NCBI GenBank assembly: GCA_021201655.1
Contig: JAJQEL010000026.1
Coordinates: forward strand, 1 to 64,000
Length of the DNA: 64,000 nucleotides
Direction of reading: 5' to 3'
Source: Erysipelotrichaceae bacterium
GTDB lineage: Bacteria; Bacillota_I; Bacilli_A; Erysipelotrichales; Coprobacillaceae
The translations under genes were made by a program, and so were the position numbers. The notes beneath the pieces are model-generated. The model did no database searches, had not been told where the DNA came from, and worked only from the letters and a program-made list of their open reading frames with translations. This document shows, in pieces, positions 38,388 through 47,798 of this stretch (position 1 is its first letter; every line of letters starts with the position of its first letter).

Positions 38388-39800
38388 ATGGATAAGAAAT
38401 TACCAGATGGTTTTTATTGGGGTGGATCAGTTTCATCATTTCAAACAGAAGGGCATCGTCATGAAGGTGGCAAAGGTCTATGTGTTTATGATGTAAGACC
38501 TACGAATCCTGAATTTTCTGATTGGAATGATGCTATTGATGAATATACACGTTATGATGAAGATATTGCTTTAATGAAAGAAATGGGATTTAATTTTTAT
38601 CGTTTTTCTATTTGCTGGAGTCGTATTATTCCTAATGGTACAATAGATGAACCTGTTAATGAAGAAGGTGTCAAGTTTTATAGTGACTTGATTGATAAGT
38701 TATTAGCTGCGGGAATTGAACCTATGATTACCTTAGTTCATTTTGATATGCCATATTATTTGGTTGAACATTATAATGGTTTTGCATCACGATACGTTGT
38801 TGATTGTTTTGAAAGATATGCAAAAGTCTGTATAGAAAGATTTGGTGGACGAGTTAAACATTGGATGAGTTTTAATGAACAAAATCTTCATAGTCAAATG
38901 TTAAGAGTATCCAATGCTGAAGTGATTCCTGAAGGTGTATCTAAAGCAAAACATTTATATCAAGTAACCCATAATGTCATGATGGCCCATTGTAAAGCCG
39001 TACGCGCTTTAAGACAAATGCAACCAGATGCCTTTTTCTGTGGTATGGGTGCTATTACTAATTATTATGCTTATGATAATAGTCCTGAAAATAACTTATT
39101 TGCCTCACAAGCTTATCAATTATTGAATACTTATTTAGTTGATGCTTTTGCTAATGGTGCATATCCAAGCTATTGGACAACTTATTTAGCTAATCGTGGC
39201 TGGACACCTGAATATGAAGATGGTGATGAAGAGTTATTAAAATATACAGTAGATTATATTGCATTCTCATATTATCGTTCTAATACTTTAAAATTAGGAA
39301 AATTTGATTATGAAAGACCTGCTTGTGAATGTGTTTATGAACAACAAATTCAAAATCCTCACTGTGAAGCGAATGAATGGAACTGGGAAATTGATCCTAC
39401 TGGTTTTAGATGGACTTTGGATGATTTATATAATCGTAGTAAACTTCCTGTATTTGTGCTGGAAAATGGTATTGGCTGGAGAGAAGATAGAACTCAAGAG
39501 GAAATTGATACTATGTTAGCAAATAATCAAACTATTGAAGATGATTATCGTATTAATTATCATAGAGATCATATTAAAGTAATGAAAGATGCTATATTTG
39601 CAGACGGTATAGAGTGTTTGGGATATATTACATGGGGACCAATTGATATATTAGCTTCAATGTGCAATATGGATAAACGTTATGGATTTGTTTATGTTAA
39701 TAGAACAAATAAAGATTTAAGAGATATGAAACGTATTCCTAAGAAATCATTCTATTGGGTTTCTAAGGTATTTAAATCTAATGGTGAAGAATTAGATTAG
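38388..39800 (+). CDS. GH1 family glycosidase, probable 6-phospho-beta-glucosidase
   Basis: 470 residues. GH1 features: FYWGGSVSSFQTEG, the acid/base Glu in MSFNEQN (about residue 164) and the nucleophile Glu in VFVLENGIGW. The C-terminal region WGPIDILASMCNMDKRYGF keeps the Lys and Tyr that bind the sugar phosphate in phospho-glucosidases, and KKSFYW follows as in that group; the Ser usually found just before is not clearly aligned. No PTS permease is adjacent, so uptake of a phosphorylated disaccharide is inferred. AAGGAGG ribosome binding site. Followed 8 bp later by manA. Confidence 0.85.
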   Translation: MDKKLPDGFYWGGSVSSFQTEGHRHEGGKGLCVYDVRPTNPEFSDWNDAIDEYTRYDEDIALMKEMGFNFYRFSICWSRIIPNGTIDEPVNEEGVKFYSDLIDKLLAAGIEPMITLVHFDMPYYLVEHYNGFASRYVVDCFERYAKVCIERFGGRVKHWMSFNEQNLHSQMLRVSNAEVIPEGVSKAKHLYQVTHNVMMAHCKAVRALRQMQPDAFFCGMGAITNYYAYDNSPENNLFASQAYQLLNTYLVDAFANGAYPSYWTTYLANRGWTPEYEDGDEELLKYTVDYIAFSYYRSNTLKLGKFDYERPACECVYEQQIQNPHCEANEWNWEIDPTGFRWTLDDLYNRSKLPVFVLENGIGWREDRTQEEIDTMLANNQTIEDDYRINYHRDHIKVMKDAIFADGIECLGYITWGPIDILASMCNMDKRYGFVYVNRTNKDLRDMKRIPKKSFYWVSKVFKSNGEELD

Positions 39801-39808
39801 GAGGCCAA

Positions 39809-40744
39809 ATGGGACATATATTAAAAATGCAACCTGTTTTTAAAGAAGTTATTTGGGGTGGACATAAACTTAAAGATGAATTTGGCTATGACATCCCAAG
39901 TGATTTAACAGGTGAATGCTGGGCTATTTCTGCTCATCCTCATGGCGATTGCACGATCGCAAATGGTGAGTATCAAGGTTATACTTTATCAACATTATAT
40001 AAGGAACATAGAGAACTATTTGGTAATCTTCAAAATGAACAGTTTCCATTAATGGTCAAGCTCATTGATGCCAATAATGATCTATCCGTTCAGGTACATC
40101 CTGATGATGCTTATGCTTTAGAACATGAAAATACCACTGGTAAATGTGAATGCTGGTATGTCTTAGATGCTTCTTCAGGAACAAAAATGGTGATGGGACA
40201 CCATGCTCAAACCAAAGAAGAGTTTATCCAAGCTATCGAAAATGATGATTATGACCATCTTCTTAATATATTTGAAATTAATAAAGGTGACTTTTTCTTT
40301 ATTCCTGCTGGTACATTACATGCTATCTGTAGTGGTTCACTTATCTATGAAGCTCAACAATCATGTGATATAACTTATCGTGTCTATGATTATCATCGAA
40401 AAGATGCTAACGGAAATGAAAGAGAACTCCACGTTCAACAATCCATTGATGTCACCAAAGTACCTGCTGAAAATACTTCTAATCAATTATTTGTCAATAC
40501 TCACTTAGATCATGGTAGCAAAACCAATTATCTTAGTAGTGAATATTTTAGTGTTGATTGTTATCATATGAATGGAAAAAATACAATTGAAAATGATAAG
40601 GCATTTTTAATGATAAGTATTATTGAAGGTGATGGTACCCTAGAAAATGAAAATGTTAAAAAAGGTGATCACTTTGTTGTATGTAGTGATCAAAAAGACA
40701 TTACTTTTGATGGCTTTATGACTGTTATGGTTGCCTATTTATAA
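39809..40744 (+). CDS. manA: Mannose-6-phosphate isomerase, class I
   Basis: 311 residues. Interconverts mannose-6-phosphate and fructose-6-phosphate. Motifs: PVFKEVIWGGHKL, GECWAISAHPHG, KLIDANNDLSVQVHPDD with zinc-binding residues, and the cupin IPAGTLHAI. It lies 8 bp after the GH1 gene and ends in its own terminator, so the two form one unit feeding sugar phosphates into glycolysis. Confidence 0.93.
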   Translation: MGHILKMQPVFKEVIWGGHKLKDEFGYDIPSDLTGECWAISAHPHGDCTIANGEYQGYTLSTLYKEHRELFGNLQNEQFPLMVKLIDANNDLSVQVHPDDAYALEHENTTGKCECWYVLDASSGTKMVMGHHAQTKEEFIQAIENDDYDHLLNIFEINKGDFFFIPAGTLHAICSGSLIYEAQQSCDITYRVYDYHRKDANGNERELHVQQSIDVTKVPAENTSNQLFVNTHLDHGSKTNYLSSEYFSVDCYHMNGKNTIENDKAFLMISIIEGDGTLENENVKKGDHFVVCSDQKDITFDGFMTVMVAYL

Positions 40745-40772
40745 GCAAGAGGTAAAACTCTTGCTTTTAATA
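40743..40772 (+). terminator. Terminator of the GH1-manA unit
   Basis: AAGCAAGAG/CTCTTGCTT stem, loop GTAAAA, short T-run; overlaps the manA stop. Confidence 0.75.
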
Positions 40773-40824
40773 TAACAGAAAATCATTTATAATAATGTTA
40801 AGAAAACTTTAAGGAGGATGAAAA

Positions 40825-41694
40825 GTGTATAGAGTTGGAATTGATATCGGTGGGACAAATTTAAGATGTGCTATTTTTGATGCTGATATGCAAATGGTAG
40901 ATGTTTATAAAACGCCTAACGATAAAGAAAAAGATGCTGCTGAAAATTTAAAAGAAATGATTCAATTTATTAAAGATTTTGATGGTGAAATCAAAAGTAT
41001 TGGTATAGGTTGTCCTGGACCTTTAGATGCCCATACAGGTGTAATTTTAAATCCCCCAAATTTGATGGGCTGGGATAATTTCCCTATTGTTGATTTCTTT
41101 AAAAAAGAAACAGGAATTCCGACAAAAATGTCAAATGACGCTAATGTGGCTGGCTTAGGTGAAGCAATTTTAGGTTCTGGAAAAGGGTATGAGTCTGTAT
41201 TTTATGTTACTATGTCAACTGGTTTTGGTGGCGCTTATGTTTATAAGAATGAACTTATCAATGGTGTGAGCACATGTGCAGGAGAAATCTATAATATGAT
41301 TGTTAATGAAGATAAGCATTATCATAAAGGAACCAATGCTGGCAGTCTAAATGAGCAATGTGGTGGTTATGGGTTATCCATTATTGCTGAAGAAATTTTT
41401 GGAAAATCAATGAGCGCTAAAGAATTATTTGATCTCTATCATGCAGGTGATCAAACAGCAATTGAACTAATTGAACATACAGCCGATGTTGCGGCAAAAG
41501 GAATTGCCAATGTTGGTTGTGTTATTGATCCTGAAATTTACGTAGTTGGTGGCAGTATTGCTAATTATAATCCTGATTTTGTTGAACTGGTTTTCGAAAA
41601 AACTAAAAAATATTACATCAAACCTGAATATTTGCATTACGTTGCTGCTAAGTTTTCTGACGTTGCAGGTTTAATTGGAGCAGCTTTGTTATGA
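40825..41694 (+). CDS. ROK family sugar kinase (glucokinase-like)
   Basis: 289 residues. GTG start 7 bases after AAGGAGG. ATP-binding VGIDIGGTNLRCAIFD, GIGCPGPLDAHTG, catalytic Asp in MSNDANVAGLGEA, and STGFGGAYV. The zinc motif CxCGxxGCxE of typical ROK kinases is absent; the region reads GTNAGSLNEQCGG, leaving only one Cys. Glucokinase is the default guess, but fructo- or N-acetylmannosamine kinase are possible. It overlaps the next gene by four bases. Confidence 0.85.
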   Translation: MYRVGIDIGGTNLRCAIFDADMQMVDVYKTPNDKEKDAAENLKEMIQFIKDFDGEIKSIGIGCPGPLDAHTGVILNPPNLMGWDNFPIVDFFKKETGIPTKMSNDANVAGLGEAILGSGKGYESVFYVTMSTGFGGAYVYKNELINGVSTCAGEIYNMIVNEDKHYHKGTNAGSLNEQCGGYGLSIIAEEIFGKSMSAKELFDLYHAGDQTAIELIEHTADVAAKGIANVGCVIDPEIYVVGGSIANYNPDFVELVFEKTKKYYIKPEYLHYVAAKFSDVAGLIGAALL

Positions 41695-42335
41695 TAAATG
41701 TTTTATTAAGCTTTTATGATATTCATAAATCCTGGGCACAGGATATTATAAAACCCTTATTACATGCAGATATGAAAGTATTATATATTCCTTTCTCATT
41801 TGCAGAGTCTGATATGAATAATCATGAAACATTTGAAAAATGTCGTTTAAAACACAATGCTGATATTTTAACAGCATTTCATTATTATGATATCACTGAT
41901 ATTGATTATATTGATTATTTTCTTGATAATCATATAACAGCTGTTGAAAAAATACAAAATGCTGATGTTATCTTTTTTACTGGTGGTTTTCCTGACCAAT
42001 ATTTAGTTAGACTCAATGAATTTGATATTGTTGATACGATTAGAAATAGTGATAAATTGATTATAGGTGCAAGTGCTGGGGCAATGGTTCAATTAGATAA
42101 TTATCATATCACTCCTGATGATGATTATCCTGAATATCAATATCAGGATGGATTAGGATTAGTATCAGGTTTTGAAATAGAAGTTCATTATTGTCATAGT
42201 GATATTCAAGAAGCAGGATTAAAACGTGTTATTAAAGAAAAACAGTTACCGACATATACAATACCTAATGATGGAGGATTGTTAGTTAAAGATAATCAGA
42301 TCATCCCATTTGGCTCAGCTGCTTTAGTGCAATAG
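41691..42335 (+). CDS. Peptidase E-like (S51 family) protein
   Basis: 214 residues of the class I glutamine amidotransferase-like fold. The nucleophile elbow GASAGAM carries the Ser of dipeptidase E, preceded by VIFFTGGFPDQY; the His is probably in GFEIEVHYCHSD. Dipeptidase E cleaves Asp-Xaa dipeptides; distant relatives (cyanophycinase-like) act on other acidic peptides, so the substrate is uncertain. Translationally coupled to the ROK kinase by ATGA. Confidence 0.8.
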   Translation: MINVLLSFYDIHKSWAQDIIKPLLHADMKVLYIPFSFAESDMNNHETFEKCRLKHNADILTAFHYYDITDIDYIDYFLDNHITAVEKIQNADVIFFTGGFPDQYLVRLNEFDIVDTIRNSDKLIIGASAGAMVQLDNYHITPDDDYPEYQYQDGLGLVSGFEIEVHYCHSDIQEAGLKRVIKEKQLPTYTIPNDGGLLVKDNQIIPFGSAALVQ

Positions 42336-42343
42336 GAGTTTTT

Positions 42344-42418
42344 ATGTATCAATTACTCACTAAAAAAGATACAACTTTATCAAAGTTAAAAAATATGCTC
42401 ATACTGGTGTTATTTTAG
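42344..42418 (+). pseudogene. 5' segment of the LRR_5 gene, out of frame with the body
   Basis: ATG at 42344 follows AGGAG (42334-42338) and codes MYQLLTKKDTTLSKLKN before leaving register at the A6 tract 42388-42393. With seven A residues the frame would read KKYAHTGVILEM straight into the LRR_5 body at 42421. The body has no ribosome binding site of its own. This looks like the original start, cut off by a one-base loss. Confidence 0.6.
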
Positions 42419-42420
42419 AA

Positions 42421-43947
42421 ATGATTATCAAACCTCTTGAGAAAACTTGTGAAGTTACTAGTTATGCTTATAATTATTATGATGATTTTTGTGAATATCA
42501 CCCTTATCATGTTCTAAGTGAAAGAGGTTATAATAGTGATCCTACTGTTGAAGTATCTACTGGTGAAATGTGGCGACAAAGATTTCATGATAATGATACA
42601 TATATTGATATTAGTCATGAGGAATTTGATGAATGGACAGCTTACGACACAGAAATAGTTTTAAAAAACATGTTGTCTTATGGCCGAACAAGTAGATATT
42701 GTCATGAAATATATTATAGTGATGATTATGATAATTTTTACGGTCCTTTGGAATGTGATTTTATGCAATGGTGGTTGGAAAATCATGAGGGCTATCATTT
42801 AAATGTTTATGCAGAACATAACGATTTCACAATTAAAAATGAAGTTTGTTTATCTGGATATTATGGAGATGATGAAAATGTTGTTATTCCTGATTTTGTT
42901 GAAGTAATCTATTCCTCTGCATTTAAAAATTGTTCTTCTTTAAAATCTATTTGTCTGCCAAAAAATTTAAAGGTTATCTACGGAACTGCTTTTGAAAATT
43001 GTCATATGCTTGAATCTATTGAAATTCCTGATTCTGTTGAATATATTGGCTTGGCTGCTTTTGAAAATTGTTTTTCTTTGGAATCTATCTATTTGCCAAA
43101 AAATCTGAAATATTTAGATGAATATTGTTTTAAAAATTGCTCATCATTGAAGAATATTCGTTTACCTAAAGGTTTAACGACTATAGAAGCAAATTGTTTT
43201 GAAAATTGCAAAGCTTTGGAAAGAGTCGAATTTCCTAGCAGTATGCGAACTATCCAAAAAGAAGCATTTAAAAACTGTCAGTCTTTAATAACAGTCAAAA
43301 TACCAAAATCTTTAAAAGAAATAAAGGCTTATGCTTTTAGAAATTGTATTAATTTATCAGAAATTCAAATTTCAAATAAAACACATATAAAAATCGATGC
43401 ATTTTATGGATGTTCTCAGAAAATTCGTGAATTGGAACCCTTATTTGATATAATAAATCATAGACTTTTAGAAACTTCTTATTTAGTAGGTGAAGATCTT
43501 ATTATACCTGAAGGGGTTGAAACTATTGAACGTGGTGGTATTTATCGCAAAAATAGTTTGCACTCACTTGTTTTTCCTAGTACATTCAAAGGCAAATTGC
43601 ATTATTTGCCATTATGTCAATATGTGTTTTTTAAATCACATGAACAAGTTAAAATCTATGATTCAATTAAACAAGTTGATTTTATATTTTTCTGTGGTTG
43701 TAATCTTTATGTTGATCATGAAGTTTTTAAGATTGTTAAAAATAGCGTTGTTAAACATCAAACAGTGTTTGTTGGATTATCACAAGACAATTTGCAGTTT
43801 TATAATATCAATATGATAAGTGGTGAATATTTAGAAGATATTCGTTTAAATATTGATATTAATGAAGATTTTAATAAATTGTTTTCAATGATTCCTGAAG
43901 ACGATAAAGAAATGATAGATAATTATGTTAAGGAATTCCTAACATAA
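42421..43947 (+). CDS. BspA-type LRR_5 leucine-rich repeat protein
   Basis: 508 residues from the first in-frame ATG. A unique Tyr/Asp-rich N-terminal part (about 1-140) is followed by LRR_5 repeats of about 23 residues (SAFKNCSSLKSICLPKNLK, TAFENCHMLESIEIPDSVE and five or six more, about 155-320) and a non-repeat C-terminal region. No signal peptide is visible, even with the upstream segment restored, so it may be cytoplasmic or exported by another route. The missing ribosome binding site and the adjacent frame break suggest expression is lost or switched. Related to the pseudogene at 10.4-11.2 kb. Confidence 0.8.
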   Translation: MIIKPLEKTCEVTSYAYNYYDDFCEYHPYHVLSERGYNSDPTVEVSTGEMWRQRFHDNDTYIDISHEEFDEWTAYDTEIVLKNMLSYGRTSRYCHEIYYSDDYDNFYGPLECDFMQWWLENHEGYHLNVYAEHNDFTIKNEVCLSGYYGDDENVVIPDFVEVIYSSAFKNCSSLKSICLPKNLKVIYGTAFENCHMLESIEIPDSVEYIGLAAFENCFSLESIYLPKNLKYLDEYCFKNCSSLKNIRLPKGLTTIEANCFENCKALERVEFPSSMRTIQKEAFKNCQSLITVKIPKSLKEIKAYAFRNCINLSEIQISNKTHIKIDAFYGCSQKIRELEPLFDIINHRLLETSYLVGEDLIIPEGVETIERGGIYRKNSLHSLVFPSTFKGKLHYLPLCQYVFFKSHEQVKIYDSIKQVDFIFFCGCNLYVDHEVFKIVKNSVVKHQTVFVGLSQDNLQFYNINMISGEYLEDIRLNIDINEDFNKLFSMIPEDDKEMIDNYVKEFLT

Positions 43948-43956
43948 TTATCTTTT

Positions 43957-43983
43957 TTAGCACAAAGGGGTTGACAGTGCTAA
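43957..43983 (+). promoter_or_regulatory. CIRCE operator 1 of htpG, overlapping the -35 box
   Basis: TTAGCACAA-N9-CAGTGCTAA, 27 bp, with TTGACA (43971-43976) embedded, as upstream of hrcA. Confidence 0.9.
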
Positions 43984-43999
43984 TTAAAAGGAGTAATAT
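43971..43999 (+). promoter_or_regulatory. Promoter of htpG
   Basis: TTGACA (43971-43976), 17 bp, TAATAT (43994-43999), flanked by two CIRCE operators. Confidence 0.85.
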
Positions 44000-44003
44000 A
44001 CTT

Positions 44004-44030
44004 TTAGCACAAATGAAGTTGGAGTGCTAA
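44004..44030 (+). promoter_or_regulatory. CIRCE operator 2 of htpG
   Basis: TTAGCACAA-N9-GAGTGCTAA, 27 bp, 47 bp after operator 1 and directly before the ribosome binding site. Confidence 0.92.
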
Positions 44031-44050
44031 AAAAGGAGATGCAAAATATA

Positions 44051-45946
44051 ATGGCTGAAAAAAAACAGTTTAAAGCTGAGTCACAAAGATTATTAGATTT
44101 AATGATTAATTCTATTTATACGCATAAGGAGATTTTCTTAAGAGAAATCATTTCTAATGCGAGTGATGCTTCTGATAAATTATATTATAAAGCATTAACA
44201 GAAAATATAAGTGGAATTTCCAGAGAGGATTTATCAATTCAAATTGTTATTAATAAAGATCATAGAATGTTATCTATTATTGATCAAGGAATTGGTATGA
44301 ATGAACAAGAATTAGAAGAACATTTAGGTACAATTGCTAATAGTGGTTCTTTAGAATTTAAGAATGCTTTAGAAGAAAGTCAGGACGATGTCGATATTAT
44401 TGGACAATTTGGTGTTGGTTTCTATTCTGCTTTTATGGTAGCGCAAAAAGTTGAAGTTATTTCAAAGAAGTATGGTGATGATCAAACTTATATTTGGGAA
44501 TCTGATACAAGTGATGGCTATACGATTAATGAAATAGATTATCCTAATCATGGGACAAGAATTAACTTGTATTTAAAAGATAATACTGATGATGAAAATT
44601 ATGATGAATATTTGGATGAGTATGAAATTCAAAGATTGGTTAAAAAATATTCTGATTATGTTCACTATCCAATTCAAATGGATATGACAACGAGTAAGAA
44701 AAAAGAAGACAGTGATGAATATGAAGAAGTTATTGAAAATCGTACATTAAATTCCATGGTTCCTTTATGGAAACGTCCTAAAAAAGAAATAACAGATGAA
44801 GAATATAATGAATTCTATAAAGATAAGTTTGGTGATTATAGTGATCCATTATGTGTTATGCATAATCGTGTAGAAGGTACCATTACATATGATTCATTGT
44901 TATATATTCCTTCACAAACACCTATGAATTATTATTCACAGGATTATGAAAAGGGATTACAGTTATATTCTCGTGGTGTATTCATTATGGATAAATGTAG
45001 TGATTTAGTTCCTGAACATTTTAGATTTGTTAAAGGGCTGGTTGATTCACAAGATTTATCATTGAATATATCAAGAGAAATGTTACAACATGATCGTCAA
45101 TTAAAAGTTATTTCTGATAAGATTGAAAAACGTATTCAAAAAGAATTGGAAGATATGCTTAAAAATGATCGAGAAAAATACGAAGAATTCTTTAAGAATT
45201 TTGGTTTACAATTAAAGTTTGGTATCTATAATAGCTATGGTATGTTAAAAGATAAATTGGCTGATTTATTAGTTTATTATAGTGCTAAGGAAGAAAAGAT
45301 GATTACTTTAGCTGAATATGTTGAAGCTATGAAGGAAAATCAAAAAGAAATCTATTTTGCTTCTGGAGAGTCATATGATAAGATTAATCAATTACCTACT
45401 GTTGAATTAGTCAAAGATAAAGGTTTTGATATTCTTTATATGATTGATGATGTTGATGAATTCTGTATTCAAATGATGCGTGATTATAAAGAAAAACCAT
45501 TCAAAAACATCAATCAAGGTGATTTAGATATTGATTCTGACGATGAAAAGAAAGAATTAGAAAAAGTTAATGAAGATAACAAAGACTTATTAGAAACATT
45601 AAAAGAAGCTTTGAATGATCAGGTTAAAGATGTTAAAGTATCATCAAGATTAAAATCACATCCAGTATGCTTAGTCTCTAGTGATGGCGTTTCTTTTGAA
45701 ATGGAAAAAGTGATGAATCGTATGCCTGATGGTGAGGGCGTAAAAGCAGGTAGAATTTTAGAGATTAATCCAAATCACGAATTATTTGCAGCTTTACAAT
45801 CAGTATTTGAAAAAGATAAAGACAAGATTAAAGATTATGCTTCTATTTTATATGATCAAGCTTTATTGATTGAAGGTTTTAGTATTGATGATCCTGTAGA
45901 ATTTTCAAATAAAATTTGTAGCCTCATGGTTGAAGCCAATAAGTAA
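44051..45946 (+). CDS. htpG: Chaperone protein HtpG (Hsp90)
   Basis: 631 residues. GHKL ATPase domain: FLREIISNASDASDKL, IDQGIGMNEQEL, GTIANSGS and GQFGVGFYSAFMVA; the middle domain has NISREMLQHDRQLKVI; the C-terminal dimer domain is present. The frame opens with GTG at 44024 inside the CIRCE operator; MAEKKQFKAESQ from the ATG at 44051 is the family start, with AAGGAG 12 bases upstream (an ATG at 44039 is too close to it). Control by two CIRCE sites differs from B. subtilis, where htpG is not HrcA-controlled. Confidence 0.97.
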   Translation: MAEKKQFKAESQRLLDLMINSIYTHKEIFLREIISNASDASDKLYYKALTENISGISREDLSIQIVINKDHRMLSIIDQGIGMNEQELEEHLGTIANSGSLEFKNALEESQDDVDIIGQFGVGFYSAFMVAQKVEVISKKYGDDQTYIWESDTSDGYTINEIDYPNHGTRINLYLKDNTDDENYDEYLDEYEIQRLVKKYSDYVHYPIQMDMTTSKKKEDSDEYEEVIENRTLNSMVPLWKRPKKEITDEEYNEFYKDKFGDYSDPLCVMHNRVEGTITYDSLLYIPSQTPMNYYSQDYEKGLQLYSRGVFIMDKCSDLVPEHFRFVKGLVDSQDLSLNISREMLQHDRQLKVISDKIEKRIQKELEDMLKNDREKYEEFFKNFGLQLKFGIYNSYGMLKDKLADLLVYYSAKEEKMITLAEYVEAMKENQKEIYFASGESYDKINQLPTVELVKDKGFDILYMIDDVDEFCIQMMRDYKEKPFKNINQGDLDIDSDDEKKELEKVNEDNKDLLETLKEALNDQVKDVKVSSRLKSHPVCLVSSDGVSFEMEKVMNRMPDGEGVKAGRILEINPNHELFAALQSVFEKDKDKIKDYASILYDQALLIEGFSIDDPVEFSNKICSLMVEANK

Positions 45947-45972
45947 AGTGTGTCACAGACACACTTTTTATT
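45945..45972 (+). terminator. Terminator of htpG
   Basis: AAAGTGTGTC/GACACACTTT, loop ACA, T-run. Confidence 0.88.
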
Positions 45973-46000
45973 GTACAAAAATTGTATTATTTGTTATAAT
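45971..46000 (+). promoter_or_regulatory. Promoter of the nitroreductase gene
   Basis: TTGTAC, 18 bp, TATAAT. Confidence 0.65.
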
Positions 46001-46018
46001 TTTTTTGAGGTGAAGACA

Positions 46019-46552
46019 ATGGAATTTCAACAAGTTATTGAAAGTAGAAGAAGTATTCGAAAATATTTAGATAAGAGTGTTTCTGATGAAGATTTAAATA
46101 AAGTTTTAGAAGCAGCTATATTAGCACCTTCATGGAAAAACTCACAAGTGTCACGTTATTATGTTGCTAAAAGTCCGGAAATGGTTGAAAAAGTATTATC
46201 ATGTTTACCAGAATTTAATCAGAACAATGTAAAAAATGCACCAGTGCTTATTGTTACAGCTATTGTTCTTGATCGTTCTGGCTACAATAAAGATGGCACA
46301 CCTTCTAATGAATTAGGTAATGGCTGGGGCTATTATGATTGTGGCTTACATAATATGAATCTTATTTTAAAAGCAACTGATTTAGGTTTGTCAACATTGA
46401 TTATGGGAATAAGAGATGGGCAAGCATTAAAAGAAGTGTTTGATATACCTGATGGGCAAAGTGTTGTGAGTGTTATTTCTTTAGGCTATGGGGATATTGA
46501 TCCACAAATGCCAAAACGTAAGACGATTGAAGATATTGCCGTTATTAAATAA
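46019..46552 (+). CDS. Nitroreductase family flavoprotein
   Basis: 177 residues. FMN-binding SRRSIRKYLD near the N-terminus, AILAPSWKNSQ, and a C-terminal part with LGLSTLIMGIRDG and VISLGYGD. These enzymes reduce nitro groups, quinones or flavins with NAD(P)H; the physiological substrate is unknown. The open frame reaches 45950, but GAGGTGA at 46007-46013 and the family start MEFQQVIESRRS fix the ATG at 46019. Single-gene unit. Confidence 0.88.
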   Translation: MEFQQVIESRRSIRKYLDKSVSDEDLNKVLEAAILAPSWKNSQVSRYYVAKSPEMVEKVLSCLPEFNQNNVKNAPVLIVTAIVLDRSGYNKDGTPSNELGNGWGYYDCGLHNMNLILKATDLGLSTLIMGIRDGQALKEVFDIPDGQSVVSVISLGYGDIDPQMPKRKTIEDIAVIK

Positions 46553-46580
46553 GGAATCTGAATTTTTCAGATTCCTTTAT
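46551..46580. terminator. Bidirectional terminator between the nitroreductase and DUF2812-like genes
   Basis: AAGGAATCTGAA/TTCAGATTCCTT, loop TTT; AT-rich on both sides. Confidence 0.82.
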
Positions 46581-47629
46581 TTATAAAATGCGATTGCTGT
46601 TGCAATTTGCTGTTCAGTTGGTTCAAAACCAAATGATACATAAGTTACAGTATTATCATTTTTGATAAGTAATAGAGTGATGATATTATCCTCATAAACA
46701 TATGTTACATTATCCTGAGTTTGATAATCTTCCACGTCACTAGTGACTTCATATATATATTCTTCAGCAAAACTATTGCTATTAAAGTGGTATTCCTTGA
46801 TATAAAGAATATAATCATCATCGGCAACTTCTAATGAAATATAAGAATTTTTAGCGATAAATCCACAATAGCTTTGCGTTGTTAATTCACTGGTGCTATC
46901 AATATTGAGGTTTGATAATGTAAGAAATTGATGTTGCTGTTGATTAAAACTTTTACCATTAGTAAAATCCTCGAGTAGGCCACCACCAATAAATAAAGCA
47001 CAAATGATAACTAACATAAGATAGATTCTCCTTAAAGTTTTAATCCTATCGTTAGGTATATCAATTTGATCATTAGGAAGTTGCTCATCTAGTTTTTTCA
47101 TATATTCTTTATTAAAATAAGTACGAAACATAAAAATGATACATAATACAATGAGACCTAAATAAAAAAATACAATGCCATAGCTTAATAAAGCATTAAT
47201 TCTTAAATTAACTGATAAAAAATAAACGAATAACACACTACCTAAAAGAGCAGCCGTAAATAGTCCTTCATATCTGGTTTTTTTACTTTTATTAAGTATC
47301 GGTTTTGGCATATGATTGATATCAATAGGATGATCACCAATAAAAACATACATTCCTTTTTTAGCATAAGCTGGCTGATAATTCTCATCTAAATATTTAT
47401 CAAATAATTCTTGACGACTGTTCATTTTTTCATTACGTGTTTTACCTGTCATACTAAAAAAATCGATTTTATAATAAACTTTTTTATCCGTTTTTTTAAA
47501 TAAACTTAAAAAAGAAAGATCATCACAATAGTATCCTTCATTGCCTAACTTATTCAATTTATCCTGTAATAATTGATATTCATAAGGTTTATAATTTATA
47601 ATATGTAATTGATATTTCAATTGAGTCAC
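46577..47629 (-). CDS. DUF2812-like membrane protein
   Basis: 350 residues from a GTG; a TTG at 47620 with GGTGA in front is an alternative start. The N-terminal soluble part (EYQLLQDKLNKLGNEGYYCDD, KKVYYKIDFFSM, the later NYQPAYAKKGMYVF) follows the pattern of DUF2812 proteins, in which Leu-Glu rich helices alternate with Tyr-rich strands. Then come three membrane helices (GLFTAALLGSVLFVYFL, YGIVFFYLGLIVLCIIFM, YLMLVIICALFIGGGLL) and an extracytoplasmic C-terminal domain. In other Firmicutes such proteins often accompany PadR-type regulators; none is here. Function unknown. Confidence 0.65.
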   Translation of the reverse strand: MTQLKYQLHIINYKPYEYQLLQDKLNKLGNEGYYCDDLSFLSLFKKTDKKVYYKIDFFSMTGKTRNEKMNSRQELFDKYLDENYQPAYAKKGMYVFIGDHPIDINHMPKPILNKSKKTRYEGLFTAALLGSVLFVYFLSVNLRINALLSYGIVFFYLGLIVLCIIFMFRTYFNKEYMKKLDEQLPNDQIDIPNDRIKTLRRIYLMLVIICALFIGGGLLEDFTNGKSFNQQQHQFLTLSNLNIDSTSELTTQSYCGFIAKNSYISLEVADDDYILYIKEYHFNSNSFAEEYIYEVTSDVEDYQTQDNVTYVYEDNIITLLLIKNDNTVTYVSFGFEPTEQQIATAIAFYK

Positions 47630-47798
47630 CGCTTTCGTTTGGTATTATAGCAAAATCTTTCGCTTTTGTATACTTCTTTTCTTTTTGAATGTTAAGAATA
47701 AGTAAAGATAATATTAAGTGAATGTTAAATTCTTCTATGATTTTAAAACGTTTTCATGTATAATATTATCAGCTTATGTAAATAAAGGAGGATCATTC

